The position numbers and the translations under genes are program-made. From Nematopogon swammerdamellus (taxonomy: Eukaryota; Arthropoda; Insecta; Lepidoptera; Adelidae), in the NCBI GenBank assembly GCA_946902875.1, contig OX336343.1, forward strand, positions 22,677,596 through 22,741,595: a stretch of 64,000 bases of DNA, given 5' to 3'. Numbering within the stretch: the stretch's first letter is position 1; the number at the start of each line of letters is the position of its first letter. Of the stretch, positions 43,031-54,370 are shown piece by piece. The notes under the pieces were generated by a model that worked only from the letters and a program-made list of their open reading frames with translations, had not been told where the DNA came from and did no database searches.

Positions 43031-43982
43031 CACGGAAAATCGTATCGAATTTGTGTATTACCAGAACACAAAATGTCGTATTATATTTTCACTCACATCG
43101 ATCAATTCCTATTCAGTAGTTGGCCTCACACGCGATGCCTGCGGTACGGAAAATGCGAGATTCAATAATCATCTTGAGTTCTCACATCACAAGTCACAAC
43201 TGTTGACGTAATTCTTCCTCGTAGATGTTTTCCGCTTTCGTGGCGAGATTTGTAAACAACGGGAAGGAAATGTACATACAAATCTTTAGGATTAATTCAA
43301 TGGATTCCTTCCTCTCCGGTGTAGGCAATATCTGACGCAGGTAGACCTGACTCAAGGTCTATTCGGACTTATACCTAAATAAGGAAGGAAAAATCTGTCG
43401 TTAATCCGAGAGGTTACCGTGACGCTCTTAAGCCCTAATACGTAATAGGTGGCTATTAGTATTTAAATGTCCTGTGCGATTGTAATCCGTTTTGACATTG
43501 AAAATGTCTACGTTCGTTCCAGTATAGGCCCCGATTTCACGAAAAAGTGCCTTATATCTCGGAGATTTGTGAAGATATGATATTCAAAAAGGGCTCAAAA
43601 GACGCGTATTCATGGGCGCTGTAAGATACAAAAAGAATTATTCGAGAAAGTAAAAAACTAAAAAAGTTACGGTAGAAATAGTGAAAAAAAAAAATTTTTT
43701 TTCCCAATTTTTTATTTTGTCGCTCGATATTTTGGAAACGAAGAATGATATCTAAAATTTGAGAAAACTCCTCTGGACAATTTAGTCAGCTACAATTTGA
43801 GCCCAAAACAAAGACGATCGGGTTAAGGGTTTGCCCTGTAGCTCAACCTTTTTGAAAAAATAAATTCACAGATTTCGTGCCTCACACGACTATCGAGCAC
43901 ATTGGAAATGAATCTACGGAATTCGAAAAATATTGTCGCTGAGCGACACGAGAAAGTCGGGATAAGGAAAAGGTTAGTTGAG
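43031..43982. other. No gene supported
   Basis: Low-information DNA, with A/T-runs at 43680-43730. I do not recognise a family. Confidence 0.5.
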
Positions 43983-44175
43983 GTCTGATGATGGAGCCGG
44001 AAGGAAGCCAAGGAACTACTAAACTACACAATGATAAGCCCATCGTGTTTGGGCTCGTTGGATTTGTCTTCGCAAGTACTCTTGTCATATATGATGTCCA
44101 GGGTCCTGATGATGGAGCTGGAATGAAGCCATAGGAACTCCTAAACCACACATGATAAATCGACCGTGTTTGGGT
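43983..44175. repeat. Imperfect tandem duplication, 121-bp period
   Basis: ctgatgatggagc(c/t)gga starts at 43985 and 44106; both copies continue with gccaaggaactactaaac or gccataggaactcctaaac and ..atgataa. Confidence 0.78.
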
Positions 44176-44859
44176 TCGGCCACCCGTCGCAATTATTCAA
44201 GAATTGAACTTATACTTACCTTACATAGTTCAAGCGCGACTCATATCGATCACCCACCCCACCACCACGATGTATTGGATACAACCCCCCGTCCACCCAC
44301 AGAAATCATACGTTTCAACGAATCGTCCCAATGACACTGATATTTTCGTTGGTTCGCGCTCGTATTCCGAGAATTCATCATAAAACCTCCCCTACTAAAA
44401 TTATAGTCGCTATACATACGAATCGCCGAAAACGTCCAGGCGCTCACCCCCTCGTCTTTCTGAGGAGCGAGGTTCGTGCTCGCTGACTATAAATAGACCT
44501 AACTATTAGGAGACGGTATTCATGGGCAGAGCACGGGGCGCGAGGTCGTCTATAGGAGCCATTTCGTAAATGGTAAAATCGACCAAAAGGTGTAAGGGTT
44601 GAGTGCTGAATTTAACTTTGTTGCCTGGTGACTGGTGTCGCTAGGCCGCACGGGCGTCTGAGTCAGTTTACTACAAATTTCAGGTGTATCTAATACGCGA
44701 AAGTGTGTGACATCATTATTATAGTATGCTGAGTTGGTAGGTGGTTGGATTTGATTCGGTGAATCGGAGTTCATTGACGTCATAGTGTGGGTAGCTGGTC
44801 GTTAGGCCAAGAAGGCGCGCCGTCGTCATCCCAAGCCGGTTTGGCCAGTAGAAAGCCCA
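44176..44859. other. No gene supported
   Basis: Low-repeat DNA; 44220-44300 is C-rich. ORFs are short and without domains. Confidence 0.45.
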
Positions 44860-44932
44860 ACCTATACCAAAGAGGTATTATGTACTTAGCGTACATAATA
44901 CGCTAGAACATAATAACTCTTTGACCTATACT
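44860..44932. mobile_element. 55-bp palindromic micro-transposon, copy 2
   Basis: The insert 44869-44923 starts AAAGAGGTATTATGT and ends ACATAATAACTCTTTG. The flanks are ACCTATACC (44860-44868) and ACCTATACT (44924-44932), an 8 of 9 match. Same termini as copies 1 and 3, with a longer centre (TAGCGTACATAATACGCTA) that is itself palindromic. Confidence 0.75.
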
Positions 44933-45308
44933 AAAAACAATCGCACTCGGAAGTCGTCGACGGGTATTATGACCACAAAAAAAAAACATATTTATAAAAC
45001 CCGACTACGAAACGAAGGAAATAACAAGGAAAGTTGATCGAAAATGTTGTATGTAATGCGGGCTGCCTGTCTATTGGAATACTTTTACTCCTATGCGCCC
45101 TTAGTTTTTCGTAGTCTAGTTTTATAACATTTTTATTTTATTTTTATTTCATTGATCTTAGTTCTAATCTAAACCATTGTATAACCAACGAATTAAATTA
45201 TCGGGAAGTGGCATACAACACACCGAATTGAGGCGCGCTATTGCTGAGCATTCAGCACCCTCTCCAATCGTTGTCTCTCCTTTATACGTATCAAATTGCC
45301 ATTTAACC

Positions 45309-45359
45309 GTCTTACTCAAAGAGTTTGTATTACGTCGCACAAACTCTTTGGTCTTACTC
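45309..45359. mobile_element. 33-bp palindromic micro-transposon, copy 3
   Basis: The insert 45318-45350 starts AAAGAGTTTGTATTACG and ends CACAAACTCTTTG. It is flanked by perfect 9-bp repeats GTCTTACTC (45309-45317 and 45351-45359). Confidence 0.82.
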
Positions 45360-45651
45360 TATCGACGTTCACAGAGCGGAAACGTAACGTGATGTATGAG
45401 GCGCTCGCGCACTTACGCTGTTTTAAATATTGGCAATATATAGACGAACTCCAATCGCACGTTTCTACCGGTAAAATGTATGACGAGGGCCCGTCCAGAA
45501 AGTAACATTCTACTTTGTGTATAACCATATTATCTACGTTTCAAGTTCTCGACAATGATAAGGTGCCACTCGATGAGTTAAAAAAAAACCACTTAGAATT
45601 TTCTCAAAAATTTGTAGGTAGGTACCCAGTGTTATCCGCGCGATTGAGTAA
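45360..45651. other. No feature seen
   Basis: No family match or supported ORF. Confidence 0.5.
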
Positions 45652-45923
45652 ACAACCGGCCAAGTGCGAGTCGGACTCGCGCACCGAGGTTTTCGCACCA
45701 CAAAAAAACTTTGAAAAAAAAACACGTTTCTTGTATGGGAACCCCCTTAATTTTTTACTTTTTCTATTTTTTATTATCCGCCATAATAACACATATTCTG
45801 TGAAAATTTCAACGGGCTACCTATTACGGTTCAGCCAGCTAGATACAGCCCTCGGACGGACAGACAGACAGACGGCGTAGGTTTAGTAATAAATAGGCTT
45901 CCGTACGGGCGGAAACCTAAAAA
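45652..45923 (+). repeat. Family A repeat, internally deleted
   Basis: Starts acaaccggccaagtgcgag, skips the middle, resumes at acacgtttcttgtatggg (as the 4505 copy) and ends gggcggaaacctaaaaa. Confidence 0.85.
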
Positions 45924-46299
45924 TTACTCAAGAATTATGTCAAAATAGCACTCGAAATAGGACGAGTCGTTTAGGCGCTAGAGTGGCCCTCACACAATAA
46001 TACATACATAAAAACATTTAGGCGAAACACGTAACGCTCTTTTTGGCTTCTAGTCGGGTAAATAGAGACGGGCGCGGAGTTCCCATTGATGCTCACAGAG
46101 CCCCACAGCCACAGCGTTTGAGGTCGGAGACACGACAGATAACCGGAGGTCGCATCGCATCACCGCCTGACGTCAGGGACCATGTTTTTTTAGTGCAATA
46201 GCCAAGTAAAACGCGTGGTATCGGCGGTACGTAAGTGCGTACCTACTACGTAGACATAAACATCGACATCTCCCGCGCGTTCTGGCGCCAGTTTTATCA

Positions 46300-46335
46300 G
46301 CTAAATATATACAACTATTCCGGGCAACCGTTCAC
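46300..46335 (+). promoter_or_regulatory. Possible TATA-type core promoter
   Basis: AAATATATAC at about 46303-46312 lies about 120 bp upstream of a candidate start codon, in DNA that has a higher GC content than its surroundings. A start site some 25-35 bp downstream would be near 46335-46345. AT-rich genomes have many chance TATA matches, so the support comes only from the arrangement. Confidence 0.25.
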
Positions 46336-46470
46336 ATTCCGTTGAGAAAATATCTCCGCGGCCAATCTCGCTGTCAATCCCAGTTACAGTCTGTGATGTG
46401 GATGCTTCAGTGAGAAAGAAGGAAGATGCAAACAGTTTTGTTCGGGAAAATGGTGACCCGTCATACGGAG
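46336..46470 (+). other. Candidate host first exon (ATG plus splice donor)
   Basis: ATG at 46426 opens 15 codons, MQTVLFGKMVTRHTE, ending at GAG with gttagtatg at 46471, a reasonable donor (phase 0). A second in-frame ATG is at 46450. A 5-codon upstream ORF (MWMLQ, ends 46413) precedes it. The interval 46030-46470 is free of the repeats that fill both sides. I do not recognise the product and see no next exon; this could also be chance. Confidence 0.35.
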
Positions 46471-46516
46471 GTTAGTATGATATAAATAGTATAACGTTCT
46501 TGGCGCGTACATGCAA

Positions 46517-46680
46517 CCTTTTTAACCCCCGACGCAAAAAAGAGGGGTGTATGGGTGTGTCTGTCTGTGGCATCGTAGCTCCCAAACGGATGGACCGATT
46601 TGGATGCGGTTTTTTTTATTATAAAGCTGGTTTAATCGGGATGGTTCTTAGCTATGTTTTTAATCAAGTAATCGAGTAAT
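46517..46680 (+). repeat. Repeat family H, forward copy
   Basis: tttttaacccccgacgc, gtgtgtctgtctgtggc, atcgtagctcccaaacgg, accgatttggatgcgg. Common 'acccccgacgcaaaaa' repeat in moth genomes, class unknown. Confidence 0.75.
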
Positions 46681-46774
46681 TAAAGTAATCAAAACTTTTA
46701 TTATCTTAAAAAGTGGACCGATATGCATGCGCTTTAAAAAAAAAGCTTGAAATAAACGTTAAATTATTTTAATG

Positions 46775-47083
46775 CAGCTCAACATCGACAACCACGTTTA
46801 GCAAATTATTCGGACAAGATAACTACATCAAGCAGCATGCTGCTTGATGTAGTCTTACTACTTGCATGCCTTACATGCCTTACTTGCAAGTAAGGCATGA
46901 ATACCCACCCGCTGCATGACTCGGTGGAAGGACCGTGACAAGGTGACTGGTGGGTGGCTATCCAGTCGCCCTTTAGCACGGCATCGTGTCCTTATCCCTT
47001 AGTCGACTTTTACGAAATGCACGGGGAGAGATGCAGTGGGGCTATTCTTATTAAGTACCGGGTCCACACGGTATCTGCCATCT
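46775..47083 (-). repeat. Family D retroposon, with a local inverted duplication
   Basis: Reverse copy ending accgggtccacacgg. Around 46828-46885 the tcaagcagcatg segment is followed by its complement (catgctgcttga) and repeated cttacatgcc units, an unusual local rearrangement. Confidence 0.78.
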
Positions 47084-47399
47084 TTATGGTTGTAAAATGA
47101 TTCTATGAACTTCTCTTAGATATCGGGCACAATTCCTAAAACACTCACGCAAGTCAATTTGCGCAAATGTAATGCCCTCGTGCCCATCGCCCTTGAGTTT
47201 CGCATTTGAAGTAATGTCTGCAGCAAATAAGCTGGCCATTACGTGAGCGCATATAAAGAGATTCCTGGAATTCTCGAGTCGTTTTAGAGTGGCGGTTGTA
47301 CGTACACAATATTATCGTGTCTAGTTTCTCGGAACTCGCGTAGAGTGCGAAATATAAATATTATATAGCATATCTATACATACGTACGTACATAATTAT
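47084..47399. other. No feature seen
   Basis: No family or ORF supported. Confidence 0.5.
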
Positions 47400-47560
47400 T
47401 ATAACCCTCGCAAATTGCTAATGCGCTGGAACCTTGTCACAGTGTGAAGTTTTTTTTGTATGTCATGTGCTTTTAATAGGTCTACGTGTGCGTAACTGTC
47501 CGTAATAAATGGCATTAGTATGACAAGGTTCCAGCGTATTAGCAATTTGCGGCGGTTATA
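47400..47560. mobile_element. 161-bp MITE with TIRs of about 40 bp
   Basis: TATAACC..CGCAAATTGCTAAT at the left and its complement at the right, continuing through cgctggaaccttgtca (one or two mismatches per side). No certain target duplication; TA-type is possible. Confidence 0.78.
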
Positions 47561-48205
47561 CATACACGGCGTCATCGCGCCGAGATTGGAGTCAACGTCG
47601 TCGCACTGATCTGATCAGACAAAGAGGCAACAGACCTTGAAGCGCCAGAAAGAAGGGCGCGCGTTGCGTGCTCACTGTATCGATAACATCTGTTGTGAAT
47701 TGGTTCATCTTGAGTGAAAATGTGGAACGCACTCCCCCGCCCATCGAATTCCTCCCAAGTACAGCGTGGGTTTTTTCAACTTCAAAAACCCCAGGCTGTG
47801 CCGTGGTGGGGCTCTGTGAGGATCAATGGGAACGCCCGTCTCTTTTATACACGGCGTCATCGCGCCGAGATTGGAGTCAACGTCGCACTGATCAGACAAA
47901 GAAGCATCAGACCTTGAAGCGCTAGAAAGAAGGGCGCGCTGTATCGATAACATCCATGGTGAGAAATTGGTTCATCTTGAGTGGAAATGTTGAACGCACG
48001 CCCCGTCCATCTAATTCCTCCCAAGTACAGCGTGGGGTTTTTTTTTTTTTTTTATGGAAACTGACACGGTTGGCTACATCACCTACAACGTCCGTGATGT
48101 CAGCCCATAACACCGGGTGAACTAGGTGCCATGTCAGTGCTTCAAAAATCCCAGGCTGTGCTGTGGGGCTTTGTGAGGATCAATGGGAATGCCCGTCTCT
48201 GTTTA
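47561..48205 (+). pseudogene. LINE C-terminal fragment, tandemly duplicated
   Basis: acacggcgtcatcgcgccg starts both units (about 47567 and 47849; period about 282 bp). Each contains a tail like MWNALPRPSNSSQVQRG (unit 1, 47714 on) and ends gtgaggatcaatgggaa. Unit 2 also holds a SINE C. Frameshifts and stops are present in both. Confidence 0.72.
48037..48142 (-). repeat. SINE family C 3' end, in unit 2 of the LINE-tail duplication
   Basis: A T-run and atggaaactgacacggttgg to gccatgtcagtgcttc. Unit 1 has no insert at the matching place, so it entered after the duplication. Confidence 0.87.
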
Positions 48206-48289
48206 CCCGACTATGGCGAGGCCAAAAGGAGGGTCACGTGTTTAATCTGAATGTTTATATGTATGTATATATGTATGTATGCCAGCCTG

Positions 48290-48405
48290 GGGTTTTTCAA
48301 AATGGGCGTGAAAAGGTTCCTGTCAGGCCGGCATGGCATTCGCAGTCCCCGTGCATAACAGAATGTCCATTGCGCATCGTTAGACACCTTCTTGTAGTGT
48401 ACAAC
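48290..48405 (+). pseudogene. LINE tail fragment
   Basis: gtttttcaaaatgggcgtg, ttcctgtcaggccggcatgg, gaatgtccattgcgcatcg: the end of the 4990/29490 type LINE. Confidence 0.6.
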
Positions 48406-48409
48406 TTCT

Positions 48410-48738
48410 CCGTATCGCCATGTCATGGTCAGCGCCACTCACGTCACACCTTCTATGGATAAGTTAAATGCTTCATACTCTTTCGGTAGATAGCGCGCAT
48501 ACACTTTTTAGTTCCTTGTATGGGGAGCCCCGCGAATTTTTTTACTTTTTCTTATTTTTATTATTTATTGTAATAAATAACACATTCTGTGAAAATTTCT
48601 ACAGGCCTATTACGGTTCAAGAGGTACATACAGCCCTCGGACAGACAGACGGACAGACAGACATACAGACAGACAGACAGACAGACGGCGTAGGCTTAGT
48701 AATAGGGTCCCGTATGACGGATACAGAACCCTAAAAAC
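48410..48738 (+). repeat. Family A repeat, 5'-truncated
   Basis: ccgtatcgccatgtcatgg to ggatacagaaccctaaaa, with a long (GACA)n block. Confidence 0.85.
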
Positions 48739-51371
48739 ATTCTTATTGATCGAATGATGTGAGAGCTGGTGACACGAGATTTATCTTTCTTAGCGTTTGG
48801 AGCCGAAAAATGACGAAACATTGACAAATCGTTTGCAAGTTGTATGAAAAAGTATTGCACAAGTGAACGTACTGTCGGCGCATTGTGGAAGGTCAGTTTC
48901 GTAGTATCCGCGGCCAGCGAGCGAACACGAAACCGCCAATGTGGAATCGTGTGTGAACTGTGAATGCAGCAAACTAAGCCAGCCCGACCATATACATAGA
49001 TAATCAGCTGTTCTTACGACAAATTATAATATGCTTCGAGCAGGTATTATCAATCAGTATCACAAAGAAGTAATTTTTCTTTACTTTTGGCTGATGAAGA
49101 GTAAACAAAGTGTAGTATTCAGCGAAATTTCTTGCCAGTTCTTCTTCGCTGTGATAGATAATCGAACTGGCAAAATGCTAAATGTTAAATGTTAAAATAT
49201 GACGAATCCGAGTGCAGCGTACGGTCTATGGATGATGGATGAATAAAGAATAAAGAGTGTATAGGCACACGAAAATCTGATGGCAGAATGAGGAAATGAA
49301 ATTTCTAGAGTAAGCAACACTCCGAGCAAACTTCTTGATACTTTTTTTAATCCATAAATATCAGTCAGTCATACTTACCAGTTGGTTGACCTGAGATGAT
49401 AGTTAAATATTACCATATGAAGATCACAATCTCTTTTTTTTGTGCCATGAGATTCTCTTATGCCTATAGTGCCAAAATGGAGAGCAGCCACAAATGACGT
49501 AAATATAGAAATAGTGCGGAACGACCAGATTAATATAGTAGTAGACAATAGAGATACATCTACTAGGTAGAACAAGCCAGGCGAGGAATTCCAAGGTTAT
49601 GATGACACTTTATAAGCCATCCAGAGAGACGATATTGTGGAGGATCGGTCTAGGACTATTCCGCACCGCCGATACGTCGCCAGACAAGCCGCCTTCGGCG
49701 AGTCACCGCGAAGCCAGTTCCCCGCCTTGACGATTCACTTCGAACATATTCGACCCCGGGTACTATTTGTCGCAGGGTCCAAGCCGCCACCGCCGACCCG
49801 AAGCGAGCCAACTCGACGCGAAAAGTTCATAAATCAAACAATTGTGTAAATTGTTGGTTATTTCTCGGAGAGGGGCCGAAGTAGGTACCTGGATTGTGTG
49901 TGAGGGTTTTAGAAAAAAATTCGGATGTACCCTATTATGTGGTGTACACATTTAGATAACGTTTTCTGTTGATATTCGTCTTACGAGTTACTTGAGGATG
50001 CGAGGGAGGATGCAATGTTCACCGCGCAGTTTTGTGTTAGAACATTATAATATTATACCTGTAAATATATATTTATGGTCTAAGTACGCGTCATTTGTTG
50101 TCATTGTAGATTCTAGTAGGTAGGTATGATATGGTTATTAACAATATGGTTCTTCTTCGGGAGATAATAATATGATCGCAGGGATTGACTACATTTCCAA
50201 GTACTTAGTACTTAGATAGGTACTAAACTATTTATTTGGTATGGGTTTTAAGTATATTCTCGCGAGAAAGGACCATCCGTTTGGCCTGAAACATCGAGCC
50301 ACATAGGAAAAATACCGTGAATAAAGTGGTAGAATTTTGAACCAAATTTATTTAATATTATTAGTATTAAGTAACTGGTGAAGTTTTTACGAGTATTCGA
50401 TTATTGTATTATTTTATTGGTATTAACGACACGACGACTTATTGTAGTCCTACACCCGCGGCGCGCTTAGGCTTTTGTATCTTTAGTATTTTTAGTATCT
50501 ATTAGCAGTATCGAGAGCTTTGGTTTAATACTTAGATATTTATAGTCAACATATTTTTTTTAGTTAGCACATCCAACATTTTGTGTATGTACTATTCAAA
50601 GAATTATTTTAAAGAGTTGACCGCTCTTAAAATGTGGTAGCAAAGTCGTGTGTCCTGTCAACTTCTCCGTTCAAACCAACATCGTAAGTCACAATGTTTT
50701 ATTAGTACCTTATATAAGTGTTATTATTTATTGTTTATTTATCATCTCTTGATAGTACCCTGCGCTCAGATTTGTCATACATAATGTACACTGTAACATT
50801 CCGCCAATTTGATTATCACAGCGAAGAAGAACTGACAAGAAACTTCACTGGAATTTTTTTTCACTGGAAATTATAGTAACTTACAAATAAAATTACCCAT
50901 AGGTACTACCGCTCACAAGAGAATCATTATTAACAGCATAAACATGAATACTTACCGATCTGCCTATTTAAATTATCTGCATCTGGTTTAATAGTGAAAT
51001 CGTTAATTTTGATAAGATATCAGTTCAATAACAATTTATTTTCTCTAAATTGTTGTTAAACATTTCGCATCGCAAAAAAGTAATTCGCTACGACGGCGGC
51101 GCGGCGGCGCGGCGGAGCGGCGGCGCCGACGACGACGACGTCGACTTCAACATTCGTAGTAGGCTAACGGAGGAAGTTAGTAGAGAGAAGTTGCAGCATC
51201 CCATCTAATTTCTAGTAAAACAGTCAGTGCGGGGAGTAGCGGGAGGCACAACTTTTCTCCACTAATCACACCAAAACTATCTGGTTCTCTAGAGAGCACG
51301 TTTAGTGTGATGCTATAAAAATATATGGTCTTTTGTAAGATCTACTGCGTCCAATGTAAACTTTAAAACGT
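48739..51371. other. 2.6 kb with no repeat family recognised; possible unique or regulatory DNA
   Basis: The longest repeat-poor stretch of the window. It holds a CpG-rich piece (51085-51140; GGCGGCGCGG and GACGACGACG runs) followed by a TCAGT initiator-like motif at 51224. A 70-codon + ORF (49637-49849) is proline/arginine-rich without a domain. A host promoter or 5' UTR is possible but not shown. Confidence 0.35.
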
Positions 51372-51706
51372 ACATACATACATATCACACACGTTGAATC
51401 CCGACAATCGGGGTAAGCAGAGTAATCGGTGTTGTGCTGCAAGAACTCAGGTTAATTACAGCACAACACCGACCACCACGTTTCGCAAAATATTCGAACA
51501 AGATTCAATCGATCAAGCAGCAAGTAAGGCACGAAGAACCCTTACCTGCTGCATGACTCGGTGGAAGTATCGTGCCAAGGTGAGAGGTGGCAAGCCTGTC
51601 GCCCTTTAGCACGGCATCTTGTCCTTATCCCTTAGTCGCCTTTTACGACATGCACGGGGAGATATGCAGTTGGGCTATTCTTTTAAAGTACCGGCCCCAC
51701 ACGGTA
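51372..51706 (-). repeat. Family D retroposon, full length
   Basis: Reverse copy: acatacatacatatcacac tail at left, gtaccggccccacacgg at right. Very similar to 26233-26564. Confidence 0.85.
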
Positions 51707-51955
51707 CGATGGTGAAACCACCCAGTTGGTGAAAAACACGTACCCTGTCTACTTAGACTAACTCCTCTACTATTTTTTTCCGTGGTATAGTCGAAGAGCA
51801 CTGCCACACATGTTAAGGCCGGGTCCAGATGGGCCGGTATTGTTTTTAGAACGTACAATGCAACCATTGCTCAAAAGTGTCAACCCCTAGCCCCTATCCA
51901 AAAATACTGTTTTTACTCGTTATTTCTTTATTTCAAAAACTTCATTCTAACAATT

Positions 51956-52060
51956 CGGTCCGATTTACGTATGGTGAAGCAGCAGGTGTAGGTTAGGTAA
52001 AGTTTTCATTAAAAACTCATTTATGCACGTCGGCCGTATTGGAACTTGCGAAACCGCGCC
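51956..52060 (-). repeat. SINE B-like fragment
   Basis: ggtgaagcagcaggtgtagg, attaaaaactcattta, gcacgtcggccgtattgg: the body/B-box end of B in reverse. Confidence 0.6.
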
Positions 52061-52419
52061 GACCAGCTACCGCTATATAAATAGTTTAGGAGTCAATTTA
52101 TAGCAAAACAATTAAGCTAACATCACAGACCAGCGATCGGCGACCGTCATCCCTCAGCCGGTAGCCCGCGTCACCCCTAGACCGGGTGAAACGGTTTCTT
52201 GCTATGTGGCTAAAATGTGCCCCCTGAATATTTTTTATATAATGTGAAAGAGAGCTCTCATGTAAATATGCATATTTTCTTTAAAAAAAATTATTATATG
52301 ATAAGTCTAAATTAGTAAATCGTGGTCGTTTCTGAAATATTTTTGAAGCAATATGGTATTTCTATGGTGCATTTTCATAGTGATTGGAAGTAGTAGATAT
52401 AAATTTTTTTTTAGTTGGA
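52061..52419. other. No feature seen
   Basis: No family or ORF supported. Confidence 0.5.
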
Positions 52420-52780
52420 CCATAATACTTCTGACCTGTGGCTATACTCAATAATTGGTGGTGCTACGGATAGACGTCCGGTCGGAAAGTGAAGCACACC
52501 CGGGCGCGGTTGTAACTTAGACGGTTTATTTTATTAGGTGGAGTGGAAAACTTTCGCTTACCTTATCTTAGTAGGTGGTAGGGTTGGTAATTGGTAGCAC
52601 CGCTACGTCGATTGCGAAGCGGCTATGAAAATACTTCTTATTTTTATATATTTTATTAAATATTTCATAAGCAAAGGGAAGCACTGACATGACACCTAGT
52701 TCACTAAGGTACTATGGGCTACTACATCAAGAGTGTAGTAGGTGATGTAATGTAGCCAACCTTGTCAGATTCCATAAAAA
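52420..52780 (+). repeat. SINE family C, old and diverged copy
   Basis: Recognisable by gaagcacacccgggcgcgg, ttagtaggtggtagggtt and gatgtaatgtagccaacc; many changes elsewhere. Confidence 0.75.
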
Positions 52781-53129
52781 CATTTTAATTTGTTCTGTTC
52801 TGTTTTGTTCTGTATACATATGTAGGTTATGTATACGTATGTAATCATTTATGTGCTGGCACTTTATGCCGGGTGGATTGAACCGGTTCAGGCAGATCAC
52901 GGCAGACTTTTGGGAAACTTTTCTTACATACATATTGTGAAATTCATTTAGCACTATAAGAAATAACCTTTATCAGTTAGGAATTACCAAGTTGAATGTA
53001 CATATAAAATAACCAATCTAAATCCGTTCAGTTGTTCTCGAGTTAGATAGTTAGAAATACTCTATTGCTCCAAAAAACATTTTACAGAAACAAACAAGCA
53101 CCATACTCGTATTGTATAATTTATATGAG

Positions 53130-53282
53130 GCGTAAATATAGTTTGTGTTTTCCGTCCAGTTCAGTGTAGCCGTCACGACCGAAGGGAAGCACTGACGTGG
53201 CACAAAGTTCACCCGGTGTTATGGGCTGACATCACGGATGTTGTAGGTGATGTAGCCAACCGTGTCAGTATGCATAAAAAAA
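53130..53282 (+). repeat. SINE family C, 3' part
   Basis: gtttgtgttttccgtccag to gatgtagccaaccgtg and a short A-run. Confidence 0.85.
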
Positions 53283-53355
53283 TGTGGACTTATCCCTTAC
53301 GGATATTTCTTCCAGTCAACATACACACAGACGACACGTAGCGTTTTATTTTATT

Positions 53356-53560
53356 ACTAGCTGTGCACGCGGCTCCGCTCGCGTGAAATTGGTTTAATAG
53401 TAAATCTGATTGAAGCACAAATATGTAGTCATGAAGAGCAAGGTGGAAGGCCGAGCTGAGTTCACGTAAATGAAATATGTATACCTACTCTCTCAAAGAA
53501 AGTAACCCCGATCACATCATATAGGTATCATTATTGGCTGAAACATGGACGAACGGACGG
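53356..53560 (-). repeat. Family I repeat, reverse
   Basis: actagctgtgcacgcggc and tccgctcgcgtgaaattgg mark the end; it continues to caaagaaagtaaccccg. Confidence 0.55.
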
Positions 53561-53589
53561 ACAGACAGATACCTGACCGATTTTCTAAT

Positions 53590-53760
53590 TTTTAGGGTTC
53601 CGTACCTCAAACGAGGAAAAAAACGGAACCCTTATAGGATCACTTTGCTGTCCGTCTGTCTGTCTGTCTGTCAAGACCTTTTTTCTCAGAACGGGTAGAG
53701 AGGTATCAAGGTGAAATTAACATCAAATACTAAGGTCTACGTTTACTCGGAGGTGTAAAA
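53590..53760 (-). repeat. Family A-related repeat, different subfamily
   Basis: ttagggttccgtacctcaa, then cggaacccttataggatc, (CTGT)n and ctcagaacgggtagagag. Same end motif as A, other body. Confidence 0.65.
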
Positions 53761-54072
53761 AATTTAAGCTAGTTTAGTCAACGTAATCACATATTTCACA
53801 TAAAGTCACATATTTTGCTACTGGCAAATCAAATCAAAACATATAGAGTACTTCCCGTTGACTAAGCTAGCATAATGAAATTTGGCAAAAAGCAAGTTCT
53901 CACAGCACAAGTAAAGGATAAATCCTAAAATAGTAAATTAGGAGTTATGTCATATAAAAACATTTTTTTTTTTATATTTCAACTACAAGAGTGCCTAACA
54001 GTCAAACCATTACCATGTAGTTTTTATTTAGAAAGGCGTTTCGTGATTTTCCAAAACACAATATTTTTTGTC

Positions 54073-54138
54073 GAACCTCGAACCTCGGACCTCTCGCATG
54101 AGAATCCGATGCCCAAACCACTCGGCCACCCGCCGCTT
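54073..54138 (-). repeat. SINE family B head only
   Basis: Reverse tRNA-like part: cggacctctcgcatgag to accactcggccacccgcc. The body is missing. Confidence 0.78.
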
Positions 54139-54145
54139 AGTCCTT

Positions 54146-54215
54146 GTAGCACAACACCGATTACTCTGCTTACCCTGATTTTCGGGATACAGCGTGTGTT
54201 ATGTATGTATGTATG
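54146..54215 (+). repeat. Family D 3' end
   Basis: tagcacaacaccgattactc to gggatacagcgtgtgtt and (GTAT)n. Confidence 0.8.
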
Positions 54216-54370
54216 TAATAATTTTTGTATCTCATCTCACTATATAATATCATAAATGTGAAAGTATGTTTGTTTGTTTGTTTGTTTGTTTGTTTGTTTG
54301 TTTGTTTGTTCCTCTTTCACGCCTGAACGGCTGGACGGATTTGGACGAAACTTCGTATATGGGTAGTGTA

